Of a stretch of DNA of 64,000 bases, positions 18,517 to 27,403 are shown one piece after another. Under the pieces are notes generated by a model that was not told where the DNA came from, ran no database searches, and worked only from the letters and a program-made list of their open reading frames with translations. This stretch comes from Shewanella algae (lineage in GTDB: Bacteria; Pseudomonadota; Gammaproteobacteria; Enterobacterales; Shewanellaceae). How positions within the stretch are numbered: the first letter of the stretch is position 1; each line of letters opens with the position of its first letter. Position numbers and translations under genes: made by a program. Where the stretch lies: NCBI RefSeq assembly GCF_009183365.2, contig NZ_CP068230.1, positions 755,001-819,000 of the forward strand. Reading direction: 5' to 3'.

Positions 18517-18764
18517 TACCAACTCTCATCATCATTTTCACTTGGCGAAGTCAGCTGTGTTTTTTCTTGGATACTCAGTGTTAGATCCATAGCTTGTACA
18601 AGCTTAAAGAAGGTAGAAAGCGTTGTTTTGTTGGGGTTGTTCTCGAAGTTCGAGATTGTTGCTTGCTTTATACCGACTTTTTTCGCCAACTCTGACTGAG
18701 TCCAGCCATTCTTTTGGCGTATCAGTAGCATCATATCTGCGAGTTGCTTTGGACTATATATCAT
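18516..18764 (-). CDS. hipB: Antitoxin HipB (HTH repressor)
   Basis: An 82-residue Xre-type HTH protein. IYSPKQLADMMLLIRQKNGW leads into the DNA-reading helices (TQSELAKKVGIKQATISNFE), very close to E. coli HipB. It neutralises HipA and represses the hipBA promoter. The tail ends ...NDDESW. In E. coli the unstructured tail ends in Trp and drives Lon degradation, and the terminal Trp is kept here. It is first in a two-gene operon with hipA overlapping by one base. Four operator copies lie directly upstream. Confidence 0.93.
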   Translation of the reverse strand: MIYSPKQLADMMLLIRQKNGWTQSELAKKVGIKQATISNFENNPNKTTLSTFFKLVQAMDLTLSIQEKTQLTSPSENDDESW

Positions 18765-18810
18765 TAGTTCCAGCCCTCAATGATTAGAGATGAATTTTAA
18801 AGTTATCTCA

Positions 18811-18912
18811 TATCCCCACTAGAGGATTAGCTAGCATTTATCCCTTTGTTGGGATAAATGCTACTTTATACCCACTGGGGTATAATTGACTGAATATCCG
18901 CTATTGAGGATA
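18811..18912. promoter_or_regulatory. Four phased HipB operators
   Basis: Four 18-bp copies of the HipB operator type TATCC-N8-GGATA lie at 18811-18828 (one mismatch, ends GGATT), 18839-18856 (exact), 18867-18884 (TATAC-N8-GTATA) and 18895-18912 (exact). Their centres are 28 bp apart in every case. The second sits inside a longer palindrome with 11-bp arms (GCATTTATCCC, 18834-18861). They occupy the region just upstream of hipB, where the promoter must lie, so HipB or HipBA binding should repress it cooperatively. Confidence 0.9.
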
Positions 18913-19276
18913 TTTAGTCAATAGAAGTCAGAAGGAACAATGATATTGAGCTGAGTCATATACTGCTCTAGCATCCTGTTTAGTTTTGAGCCGCACTCTC
19001 ATCCCAAAGGACAACCCCCCAAAGGGGACAAGCTGGATCTTTGTTGTCTCAGGCGGTTATAATTCCGCCATCCTCGCCTATTGGAGCTCACGCCAAAATG
19101 AACAACTGACACCTGATCACCAATCTTTTTTACTTTTCCATTATTAGATTGGCAGGGTCGGTCGGCGTGTTCGCTCAAGTCTTTATTGTTGCAGTCAGTT
19201 GGCACTCATTCGCCATGTCATGACTGCTTAAACCCGGATCGGATCTCGCCGTGCCTCCCTGTCTGCAGGAGGCAAG
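18913..19276. other. Intergenic leader upstream of the ABC-F gene, with nested hairpin arms
   Basis: No gene is supported here. Two nested inverted repeats precede the ABC-F start: CACGCC at 19089-19094 pairs with GGCGTG at 19164-19169, and inside it CCAATCT at 19120-19126 pairs with AGATTGG at 19146-19152. A TATAAT-like box flanked by GGCGG and CCGCC lies at 19052-19069. If this box is the promoter, the nested hairpin would be in the 5' leader RNA. Confidence 0.4.
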
Positions 19277-20968
19277 ATGCAGGCATTTAATGCAAGACAA
19301 ATCTCACTCTATACTCATGGCCTTGAGCCATTGTTTGCCGATATCAGCTGTAACCTGAGCGCTAGAATGACCGGCCTGATTGGTCGCAACGGCATAGGCA
19401 AGAGTTTGCTGGGCGAAATACTCTGCGGTTTGAGAGCGCCGGATAGCGGCACGGTTGAGCGCCGGGGCATTTGCGGTATATACCGGCAGCAGCAAGAACC
19501 AAAGCTGCTAACGGCCGCAGCAAGCCGGGTTGATGGCCCCTCGTTCCAAGTGCCGACAATGCAAATCGGAAGCTGCCTGAGCCAATGCCTGGGCTTGGCG
19601 ACCAGATTACAGGCGCTGACACAAATAGAGCAGGGCTGTTGTGACAGTCATTGGTTTGAGCAGCTCAATGACGACTGGCAGGTGCGGCAAACCTTTTTCG
19701 AACTCTGCCGGGAGCTGGGGTTGCCGGCAGAGCCCGAGCTTGAGTTCGAACGCCTCAGTGGTGGCCAGCAGGCCAAGTTGAAACTATGGCGTTTGTTTCA
19801 AAGCGAGGCAGACTGGTTGCTGCTCGATGAGCCTTCCAATCATTTGGACAGAGGCGGTAGACAGTGGCTGCGGCAGCGGATGTCGGCATTTTCTGGGCAG
19901 ATCCTGCTGATAAGCCACGACATAGAGCTGCTGCGACAGATGGATGAAATCTGGGAGCTCAACAGCTTGGGGCTCGATTCCTATGGCGGCAACTATGACA
20001 GCTATTGGCATCAGCACACCCTGGCACAGCAAGCGCTTGATCGCAGGTTGGAGAATGTCGTCAAGGCCCAGCGTCAGGTAAGAAAGCAGGCGCAGTTGAG
20101 TCGGGAGCGGGCACAACAGAGAGCAGCCAAAGGGGAGAAATTGGCGCGCAGTGGCAGCCAGGCCAAAGTGTTGCTCGACCGTCAAAAAGAGCGGGCCGGT
20201 GCCAATGCGGCGGCCATGGCGACCCGGGAGCGGCAACATCAGCGACTGCTGGACTCTGAGCTTGCCGGGCTGAAACAGCAGTGTGAGCAAAGGCGCAGGC
20301 AAAACCTGACTCTGGGGCGCGAAACCCATGGCCAGCCAGTGGCAAAGCAGACTTTGGTAAGGCTATTGGACGCTGTCTTGCCCTATGGCAGTCGAGAACC
20401 TATCAATTTAACCCTCAGCAGTGGCGAGAAACTGCGTTTGGCGGGGGCCAATGGCAGTGGTAAGTCCAGCTTGCTTCGGGTCTTGCAGGCTAGGCTGGCG
20501 TTGAGCTCTGGGCAAGTGCAACTCAATGGCCACAGTGTCTATCTGGATCAGCATTTCAGCTTACTCAAGCCAGAGTGGACACTGCTGGAAACCCTGCAGC
20601 GCTGTGCTCAAGTTGATAGCAGCCCGATTAATCATAACCAGGTGAATCACAGCCTGATGGATGACAGTCAGCGCCGCACTCTGCTGGCCCAGATAGGCTT
20701 TCGCGCCGAGCAGGTGCACCGCACTGTGGCTTGTCTCAGCGGCGGTGAAAAGATGAAGCTGGCCATGCTTTATGTCAGTCATCAGCGGGGCAATCCCTTA
20801 CTGCTGCTGGATGAGCCTGACAATCATCTGGATATAGAATCGAAAGCGCGTCTGGCAGCGGCGCTGGCAGCATACCCGGGCGCTTTTATTCTGGTCAGTC
20901 ACGATGAGGAGTTTGTGGCGCAGACCGGCATTGAAGAAGCGTTTTCCCTGTCAAATAGCGGATCTTAA
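19277..20968 (+). CDS. ABC-F family ATPase (soluble, duplicated ABC protein)
   Basis: A 563-residue protein with two ABC domains and no membrane segments. Domain 1 has Walker A GRNGIGKS, signature LSGGQQAKLK and Walker B LLLDEPSNHLD. Domain 2 has ANGSGKSS, LSGGEKMKLA and LLLDEPDNHLD. A basic, coiled linker (about 255-345) joins them. ABC-F proteins act on ribosomes, either rescuing stalled translation or protecting against antibiotics that bind the large subunit. Which subgroup this is cannot be decided by eye. A perfect AGGAGG lies 4 bases before ATG-19277. Confidence 0.85.
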   Translation: MQAFNARQISLYTHGLEPLFADISCNLSARMTGLIGRNGIGKSLLGEILCGLRAPDSGTVERRGICGIYRQQQEPKLLTAAASRVDGPSFQVPTMQIGSCLSQCLGLATRLQALTQIEQGCCDSHWFEQLNDDWQVRQTFFELCRELGLPAEPELEFERLSGGQQAKLKLWRLFQSEADWLLLDEPSNHLDRGGRQWLRQRMSAFSGQILLISHDIELLRQMDEIWELNSLGLDSYGGNYDSYWHQHTLAQQALDRRLENVVKAQRQVRKQAQLSRERAQQRAAKGEKLARSGSQAKVLLDRQKERAGANAAAMATRERQHQRLLDSELAGLKQQCEQRRRQNLTLGRETHGQPVAKQTLVRLLDAVLPYGSREPINLTLSSGEKLRLAGANGSGKSSLLRVLQARLALSSGQVQLNGHSVYLDQHFSLLKPEWTLLETLQRCAQVDSSPINHNQVNHSLMDDSQRRTLLAQIGFRAEQVHRTVACLSGGEKMKLAMLYVSHQRGNPLLLLDEPDNHLDIESKARLAAALAAYPGAFILVSHDEEFVAQTGIEEAFSLSNSGS

Positions 20969-20978
20969 ACTTTTAACC

Positions 20979-21353
20979 TCAGAGCGTGAATTTGGCTATG
21001 GTTTTTTGAATACCCACCACATCAGTGCCGCGCTTGAGCTCTTTGACCAGGGGCTCTGCCTGGCCTGAGATCCACAGCTTGAGCTCGGCATCCATATCGA
21101 AGCGTCCGGCGGTTTCCACTTCAAAGTGCACTATCGCCTTGTAGGGGATGGAGTGATAACTCACTTTCTTGCCGGTCATGCCTTGTTTATCTATCAAGAT
21201 CAGGCGCTTGTTGGTGAAGACAAACATGTCGCGAACCAGTTTATAGGCCAGCTGCAACTGTTCGCTGTCGGCCATAATCGGCGTCAGTTCTTCGTTGAGT
21301 TTATCCAGATCCACTTCACTGGCGTTGCCCATCAAGGCGTTCAAAAATCCCAT
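20979..21353 (-). CDS. Bacterial PH-domain protein
   Basis: A 124-residue soluble protein of the bacterial pleckstrin-homology type, seen in LAYKLVRDMFVFTNKRLILID, the conserved core of this family. The middle has SYHSIPYKAIVHFEVETAG. The function is not established for the family. It begins 10 bases after the end of rlhA on the same strand, so the two are probably co-transcribed. Confidence 0.8.
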   Translation of the reverse strand: MGFLNALMGNASEVDLDKLNEELTPIMADSEQLQLAYKLVRDMFVFTNKRLILIDKQGMTGKKVSYHSIPYKAIVHFEVETAGRFDMDAELKLWISGQAEPLVKELKRGTDVVGIQKTIAKFTL

Positions 21354-21363
21354 GTTTTTCTCC

Positions 21364-23289
21364 TTAGCCTACCAACAGCATTTCACACTTATGGCAGTCG
21401 AACACCAGCTTGAACTGCTTGCCACCCAGCTCCATTTCCAGCGGCTCGGCCTTGATCCCCGGCACTTCTTTGGGGCACATGTTGTAGCTGTAACGTATGC
21501 AGTGCTTGGTGATCATCAAAGGCGCATCGCCTTTTACCGGCCGCACTTCATAGGCATCACGGATGGACACCACCCCGTGACGGGTATAGAAGTCCTTGGC
21601 CTTTTGGTTGGCAACATTGCCTAGATAGGTCAGGCTGCGCTGCGGGAAGCGGGCACTGTCGTCCCGTACCCAGGGTGTGGGTCTTTGATACCCCTGAATG
21701 CGCGCTTCGTCCAGCGCAGCAATGGCATCACGGCGCAGGCCATTGATGATGGATGCCGGTACAAAAACGGCTTCGGCATCGCCCAAATCCACTTGTCCGA
21801 GACGAAAATCTGTATTGCCCAGCTTGGCGAGATGCTTGCCGAGTGATTCACGGTTGCGGCCAATATCCTTGGCCTGCTGTTTTTCGAAGTCAGCGGTCAC
21901 TGTCGCCTGATGACCATGACGGTCGGCAGCGGTTAGCGCCAGACCTGTCTGGGTATTGCTGAGGCTGAAGTCCAGCAACAGGGTTCGCTCGGCAGATTCT
22001 TTGGCCAGCAGGGCTTCAAAGGCCTGATCTTTGTTGCGATACAAGGTGGCACCGACATAGAGATCTTTCGGCATGTTTTTCAGATACAGGGTGTTACCCT
22101 CGGCGCGGTTGACCCGAAAACCTGTCAGCTTGTCATCCGACAACCTGGCCTTTTGATAGTTGGCGGCGAAGAAGCCCAGGCCATCACCGTTGTGGAACTC
22201 GGCATTCGAGTCGACCTGGATGAAGTCTTTGCCTATCTTGCTGACTTTACCTACTTCTACTCCCAAGTATTTCGGGGTGCGGAAGTCGCCGATGTCTGCC
22301 TTGCGCTCATTGACAAAGTAGTCCGTCTTGCCGCGGTTAAAGCTCTTGTCCGGATCCGGGGTGAAGCTGTAGCGGCAGCGGCCGTGGGACGAGGGTTCAA
22401 ACTCGGGTCGACGCGCCATGATGGCATCCAGTTGCTGGCGGTAGTGAGCGGTAACATTCTTGACGTAGCTGAGGTCCTTGAGTCGGCCCTCTATCTTGAA
22501 GGAGCGGATCCCGGCGTCGATCAGCGCTTCGAGGTTATCTGTCTGATTGTTGTCCTTCAGCGACAGCATATGGTCGTTGCTGGCAATGATGTCGCCCTGG
22601 CGGGTCTTGAGATTACCCGGCATCCGGCATTGCTGTGAGCATTCGCCGCGGTTGGCACTGCGGTCTGTGTAGGCTTCACTGATATAGCATTGGCCGCTGT
22701 AGGCCACGCACAGGGCGCCATGGATAAAGAACTCCAGTCGCATCTTGGTCTCGGCGGCCACGGCGCGAATTTGGCTCAGACTCAGCTCCCGCGCCAACAC
22801 TACTTGGGAGAAGCCCACATGCTCGAGAAAGGCGACTTTGGCCGGAACCCTGTTATCCATCTGGGTACTGGCGTGCAGTGCAATAGGTGGCAAGTCCAGC
22901 TCAAGCAACCCCAGGTCCTGCACAATAATGGCATCGGCACCTGCCTCGTACACGGCCCAGATCAGGCGATTGGCTTCTTCCAGTTCATCGTCCAGCAATA
23001 TGGTATTGAAGGTGACAAATACCTGGGCGTGATATCTATGGGCAAACTCACACAGGCGAGCAATGTCCTCGACACTGTTGCCGGCAGTATGGCGGGCACC
23101 GAACGCCGGGCCACCAATGTAGACGGCATCCGCCCCGTGGCGAATGGCCTCGATACCGAAATCGGCATTCTTGGCCGGAGCCATCAACTCCAGCTTATTG
23201 TCGGCCAGTTGCACCGCTTGGCTGGGGGCGGCATCAGGGGCTTGTGCCTGTTGGCCGGGATTAAAGAGTTCAACACCTGTAGTGGACAT
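21364..23289 (-). CDS. rlhA: U32-family protein RlhA (23S rRNA C2501 hydroxylation)
   Basis: A 641-residue peptidase U32-family protein that best fits RlhA (formerly YdcP, about 650 residues), which is needed for 5-hydroxycytidine at 23S rRNA position 2501. It opens its core with LELMAPAKNADFGIEAIRHG and has the family cysteine cluster around ALCVAYSGQC and GECSQQC, likely iron-sulfur ligands. A C-terminal domain ends CHKCEMLLVG, with a further CxxC pair. YegQ and other U32 members are shorter. The PH-domain gene follows on the same strand. Confidence 0.75.
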   Translation of the reverse strand: MSTTGVELFNPGQQAQAPDAAPSQAVQLADNKLELMAPAKNADFGIEAIRHGADAVYIGGPAFGARHTAGNSVEDIARLCEFAHRYHAQVFVTFNTILLDDELEEANRLIWAVYEAGADAIIVQDLGLLELDLPPIALHASTQMDNRVPAKVAFLEHVGFSQVVLARELSLSQIRAVAAETKMRLEFFIHGALCVAYSGQCYISEAYTDRSANRGECSQQCRMPGNLKTRQGDIIASNDHMLSLKDNNQTDNLEALIDAGIRSFKIEGRLKDLSYVKNVTAHYRQQLDAIMARRPEFEPSSHGRCRYSFTPDPDKSFNRGKTDYFVNERKADIGDFRTPKYLGVEVGKVSKIGKDFIQVDSNAEFHNGDGLGFFAANYQKARLSDDKLTGFRVNRAEGNTLYLKNMPKDLYVGATLYRNKDQAFEALLAKESAERTLLLDFSLSNTQTGLALTAADRHGHQATVTADFEKQQAKDIGRNRESLGKHLAKLGNTDFRLGQVDLGDAEAVFVPASIINGLRRDAIAALDEARIQGYQRPTPWVRDDSARFPQRSLTYLGNVANQKAKDFYTRHGVVSIRDAYEVRPVKGDAPLMITKHCIRYSYNMCPKEVPGIKAEPLEMELGGKQFKLVFDCHKCEMLLVG

Positions 23290-23448
23290 GGCTTACCGCT
23301 CGTCTGGAAATGCCTGAAAATTTCGGGCACAAATTATAGCAGAGCCAGTAATTCATGAAAGCCTAAGGAATCAGATGCACCAATTTCTTCGGTTGGAAAG
23401 TGGCTGCCTGGCTTGAGAGCAACCGCTGATGGAAGGTTTCAGGCGGAC

Positions 23449-23477
23449 AAAAAACGGGAGCCCTGAGGCTCCCGTTG
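23449..23477 (-). terminator. Rho-independent terminator of the metzincin operon
   Basis: On the minus strand AACGGGAGCC, loop TCAG and GGCTCCCGTT are followed by a T run. It lies 24 bases past the stop of the metalloprotease gene. Confidence 0.85.
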
Positions 23478-23501
23478 GCAGTTGTTTACTTCAACTTTGT
23501 A

Positions 23502-26027
23502 TCAATCGTTCAGGTGGGCACAGCGACCAAACTCGGCTCCGCCTTTGACGGCAGCAACCACCTGTTTCGGGAAGCTTAGCTGAACATCCTGGCCATCCCG
23601 GCAGACAAAGGCTTTGTTCAGATCGACATCGATAGACAAGACTGCTCCTGCGATACCACCCATCATTTCAGAGCCGTTGGCACTGATGGCAAATGGGTTA
23701 TCTATGGTCAGTGCCTTGGCTTCGGTAACGCCCTGCTTGGCGAAGAACTCCCTGGTGCTCATCCAGCCCAAACCTTCCAGGTAGATACCACCACTGAAAC
23801 CGGTAAACAGGCTACCGGAGCGAGCAGTAATCATCGACAGATCGTCGCTGGCATCAAGCAGCAGCATACGCGGTACGCCAAATTCGGCGCTGATGCTGTC
23901 GTGATCCCAACCTTCGGCACACAGATTACCCAGGAAGAAGTGATTGAAAGGTACCTGCTCACACCAGCGCAGGCTGCCTATGTTCTCCTGTTGGCCCGAG
24001 TCCGTATGCCACAGGGTGACTCCGGTGCGGGTGCCAAAGCCAACTGTGCTGCCGTCGTTGGATATCACCGAGGAGTCCTGGGCGCCAAACTCAGCCGAGG
24101 TGTCGTGGAAGCGGCCATCGACCCAGGCAACCTGACTGGTGCCATCATAAGTGCCGGTAATGGTACTGCCGTTGCCGGCTATCCTGTCGGCACGCAACCA
24201 TTGAACCTTTTCGGCAAATTGGTAAGGCAGTTGCTGCATACCGGCCTTCTTGGTCCAGATAAAGGGCACTATCTCGTCCTTGAATGCACTCTGGCAGGCG
24301 CCGTTACCGTCAGTATCCAGATAGGCGGTGCCGACAACTGTGTCGCCATTGTCATCCATATCCCAGACATAGCTGGAGTTGGTGCCTGACTGTCCCGAGC
24401 CACCGCAGCTGTTACCGTTGAGATCCCCAAGCGAGGTCAGCTTGTCGCTGCGCAGATCCCAGATGGCGGCATTGCTGATGCCGTTGCCACTGAAGTCCGC
24501 CATGACACCGGCCTTGGTAGCGTTTTTGTTCATGGTGGCGTGTCCGGCAACCACGGCATTACCGGCCGGGTGCAGCTCGAACAGGGCTTTCTTGGTGCTG
24601 TCATAGAGGAAAGGCGTAGTGCCGGTTATCCCCATGGCACGTTTGCCGTTCTTGGCATGATCCAGCACAAAGGCGCTTACCAGCGGGGTATATTGGATGC
24701 CATCGCTATAGCCGTTGAAATAGATATCGGCCTGTTTGGTCACCCCGGCTTCGGCAATGATAGGAGTGAAATCACAGGCTCTATCGCTGGCCGGATTACT
24801 GCTTTCATTGCTGTTCCAGTATTCGGCCTCTGACAAGAGGGCGGTTTGTCGGGTAGGATAACCACCGGCCTTGATGGTCTCCATATAGAGCACATAGCGG
24901 CCGCCGGGAGTCAATCCATTGATGGTGAACTTTCCATCCGGGCCTACCAGTCCTTGAGTCAGGTTGCCGGACTGCTGAGTGACCACATCGTACAGAGGGT
25001 TATCCAGGTTGCGGGCCACCATGTTCATACCCGAATAGTCCACTCCTTCCTTGGTGTACAAGGTGCCGGAAATCGAGCCGTAGCCTGAACGATATTCCGC
25101 CGTTGGATAGAGGTCGGACAGGTTGACTATATCGTCGCGCACATTAACAGTTGATTGCTCGGCACCCTGAACTCCTAACACATTGATGAAGGGGAACATG
25201 GTTTCAATAGTGTCCGGCGCTATCTGGCTGGCGCTGGTGTATTGATTGGTGATGGCGCAGCCCGGTACCCCGTCATATTGCGGGCTGTAAGAGGCCGACA
25301 TATAGCTGAGATGACCATTGGCCTGGGAGTGCGACATGTTGAGGGCGTGGCCGAATTCATGGGTAAATACCCCGGCAATCATTTCGCCTTCTGTGTCATC
25401 TATACCCACGTACCAGCCGTTCATCAAGGCAGTGGCCTCGAGGATTTCACCGGTTTCTTCATCGGCCCACTCGGGGAAGGCTATCCCCAGTACCTGGCTG
25501 CGTGGTACGCCGAAATACTGTTCCAGGATCTGGCCGTCGGTGTCATAGTTGACCCAGAAACCATAGCCGTTTACGGCGGAATAGATCTGATCGACATTAG
25601 TTTGATTGACGTCCTTGATGCCGATTTGCTGTTCAATGGTGCCTTGAACCGACATTTCAAAGGTGGAGGTTTCCACCGCAGACCATTCGCCCACGGCCTT
25701 GGCGGTAATGGCATTGGCCTGAGCTATGCTGAGGAAGGTGTAATCCCGGTCCAACACAGTACCTGCCGGGATAACAGTGCCGTCCGGCAGTGTTATGTCG
25801 AGATTGAACACCAGCCCTTTTTCCAGAACGGTGAAGGTTTGTACGTCAACGCCATCCTTGTTTTTAATCACAGGGCCGCCATCGGTATAGACGGGAATTG
25901 CCCCCTTGGAAGTATCCCACTTATAGGGCTGCATTGTGGGTTCGTGAATATACAGCGGGCCACCGGCCAGCGCGGCAGAGGAGACTGAGCCCAACAGTAA
26001 GGCCGTGGCAATTCTTGAAAGCTTCAT
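23502..26027 (-). CDS. Secreted metzincin-type metalloprotease with C-terminal HAF-like repeats
   Basis: An 841-residue exported protein of unusual layout. After the signal peptide (MKLSRIATALLLGSVSSAALA) comes a metalloprotease domain with the full metzincin zinc site HEFGHALNMSH at 223-233 (His223, Glu224, His227, His233). A segment like a carboxypeptidase regulatory beta-sandwich follows (SGTLYTKEG ... FTINGLTPGGRYVLYME, about 325-390). The C-terminal half has repeats of the HAF extracellular type (AAIWDLRSDKLTSLGDLNG and relatives). Zinc-dependent proteolysis outside the cytoplasm is expected; no substrate is known. Its ATG shares one base with the stop of the upstream gene (TAATG), so the two are translationally coupled. 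Confidence 0.8.
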   Translation of the reverse strand: MKLSRIATALLLGSVSSAALAGGPLYIHEPTMQPYKWDTSKGAIPVYTDGGPVIKNKDGVDVQTFTVLEKGLVFNLDITLPDGTVIPAGTVLDRDYTFLSIAQANAITAKAVGEWSAVETSTFEMSVQGTIEQQIGIKDVNQTNVDQIYSAVNGYGFWVNYDTDGQILEQYFGVPRSQVLGIAFPEWADEETGEILEATALMNGWYVGIDDTEGEMIAGVFTHEFGHALNMSHSQANGHLSYMSASYSPQYDGVPGCAITNQYTSASQIAPDTIETMFPFINVLGVQGAEQSTVNVRDDIVNLSDLYPTAEYRSGYGSISGTLYTKEGVDYSGMNMVARNLDNPLYDVVTQQSGNLTQGLVGPDGKFTINGLTPGGRYVLYMETIKAGGYPTRQTALLSEAEYWNSNESSNPASDRACDFTPIIAEAGVTKQADIYFNGYSDGIQYTPLVSAFVLDHAKNGKRAMGITGTTPFLYDSTKKALFELHPAGNAVVAGHATMNKNATKAGVMADFSGNGISNAAIWDLRSDKLTSLGDLNGNSCGGSGQSGTNSSYVWDMDDNGDTVVGTAYLDTDGNGACQSAFKDEIVPFIWTKKAGMQQLPYQFAEKVQWLRADRIAGNGSTITGTYDGTSQVAWVDGRFHDTSAEFGAQDSSVISNDGSTVGFGTRTGVTLWHTDSGQQENIGSLRWCEQVPFNHFFLGNLCAEGWDHDSISAEFGVPRMLLLDASDDLSMITARSGSLFTGFSGGIYLEGLGWMSTREFFAKQGVTEAKALTIDNPFAISANGSEMMGGIAGAVLSIDVDLNKAFVCRDGQDVQLSFPKQVVAAVKGGAEFGRCAHLND

Positions 26028-26632
26028 TATTTGGCCTCCTGTACCAGTTTGCCAACCAGAGACATAAATGCGGCGGCATCCACAGCGCCGGCCGTGGTGA
26101 TAAGGCTCTGCTCTTCAGGGCTGAGCGACTGGGTGTTCATGCCATCAAACAGGCCTATGTTGCCCAGTTGATTGCTGACTTTGCCGTTTTGCACAATGAA
26201 TTTGCCTTGTTCCAACCCTACGGTAGAAGTCAGGCCTGCACCGAGATCCGGATTCATAAAGGCCACTACCTGCTCGCCAACCGACCAGCGGGCGAAGCCT
26301 TCGGGGGATACGCCCAGGTAGACTTTGCCGTTACCCATGGAACGGGGCTTGAGCAAACCAAACTGGCGGAAGGTATATTCGCTGCCTGCCTTATGTTTGT
26401 TCTTGGCATCCATACCTACCCGAATAGTGATCTGGGTATAGGGGCGTTTGCGCTCATCAAAGCCATCGGTCACAGACACCACTTGGCCCGAGACTATGCT
26501 GGACGCCTGACTGGTCAATTGACTGAGATTTTGTTTGAGATGTTTTTGGGCCACGGCTGCCGGTGTCAGCAGCAAACTGGCTGAGACGAGACATAGCGCC
26601 GATAGACGCTGGAACCACTGGGATCTTGTCAC
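26027..26632 (-). CDS. Small secreted protein coupled to the metzincin
   Basis: A 201-residue protein with a signal peptide (LSALCLVSASLLLTPAAVA). The mature part begins with a beta-rich module (SSIVSGQVVSVTDGFDERKR, then YTQITIRVGMDA) of the kind often found beside secreted metalloproteases. No named family was recognised. The GTG start at 26632 is fixed by a perfect AGGAGG seven bases upstream. The gene leads a two-gene operon and its stop overlaps the metalloprotease start by one base. An inhibitor, chaperone or partner role is possible but unproven. Confidence 0.7.
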   Translation of the reverse strand: MTRSQWFQRLSALCLVSASLLLTPAAVAQKHLKQNLSQLTSQASSIVSGQVVSVTDGFDERKRPYTQITIRVGMDAKNKHKAGSEYTFRQFGLLKPRSMGNGKVYLGVSPEGFARWSVGEQVVAFMNPDLGAGLTSTVGLEQGKFIVQNGKVSNQLGNIGLFDGMNTQSLSPEEQSLITTAGAVDAAAFMSLVGKLVQEAK

Positions 26633-26935
26633 TGTAATACCTCCTGTATGATTGGGATAAATTCAGCTTTCGATCATCGACCCATACTTCCTTGGCCGAA
26701 TATTGACCGAGCACCTACTTAAGCACGCCGACTCAATGGGAGGCACGGCAAATGATGTAGCGTTTTGTAGCGTTTTTGTTAAACACACACGGTTTGTCTC
26801 AATCTTGTGTTAGGTGAGGGCGATGGCGGAGAGACAAGAGGGAATAGATTGGCTTTCAACACACCTTTGGTTATCTTTTGCTCAGCGTGAGCTGTTTGCC
26901 ATGCTGAATATCAGTTAATAACAGGGAGAGCGCTG
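26633..26935. other. Divergent promoter region with a short direct repeat
   Basis: About 300 bases lie between the metzincin operon and the zinc-ribbon gene. The 10-mer GTAGCGTTTT is repeated in tandem near 26757-26777. No other clear site was seen; both promoters must lie here. Confidence 0.4.
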
Positions 26936-27403
26936 ATGAACTGTAACTTTTGTGGTGGGCGTTTGAATAACGGAATGTTACGTAAGCAGGAGCCGGGAAG
27001 CGGTCGGAAGTTTAAGTCGTGTCCCAACTGTTCAACGACTCATGGTGAGGAACATATATTTCATCCCTATCCCGCTGATTTTGGTAATACGCCGGCACGA
27101 GTGACAGCGGCCAATCCGGACGGGCATCAAAGTTATTGCAGAAATTGCCGGGCGCTTGATACGGGGATTGATTCAGAGAACTATCAAAAATGGAAGGTGC
27201 GAACAAGTCCCATGTGTGCTCTGCGTCGGCTTACAGGCCTGGATGCAAGGCGTGGTTCGCAGCAAATGGCCCTAGCCCTTTGCAAGAAGCACAACACAGC
27301 AGACAGGTCTGTAAGCCACGCCCTTCGGGGCTTTCACAGCAACCGGCTCTCTGCGTTATCCGACTTCAACATGCCCCGGCATGCCTTCAGTCAGATGCCT
27401 TGA
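26936..27403 (+). CDS. Zinc-ribbon protein interrupted by a repeat element (probably altered C-terminus)
   Basis: The first 85 codons look like a real small protein with three CxxC pairs: CNFC at the start, CPNC near residue 29, and CRNC near residue 70, plus HPYPADFG. They suggest a zinc-binding fold. A good GGGAG ribosome site precedes ATG-26936. From codon 86 the frame runs into an inverted-repeat element that begins at 27192. Residues 86-155 are therefore element-encoded and lack family character. The natural protein probably ended close to the insertion point. I do not recognise the function. It may be inactive or still functional with a foreign tail. Confidence 0.5.
   Translation: MNCNFCGGRLNNGMLRKQEPGSGRKFKSCPNCSTTHGEEHIFHPYPADFGNTPARVTAANPDGHQSYCRNCRALDTGIDSENYQKWKVRTSPMCALRRLTGLDARRGSQQMALALCKKHNTADRSVSHALRGFHSNRLSALSDFNMPRHAFSQMP

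Noticed and set aside
18999..19205. 68-codon reverse frame upstream of the ABC-F gene
   Set aside because: It lies across the likely promoter and leader, has no ribosome site, and its composition is not protein-like.
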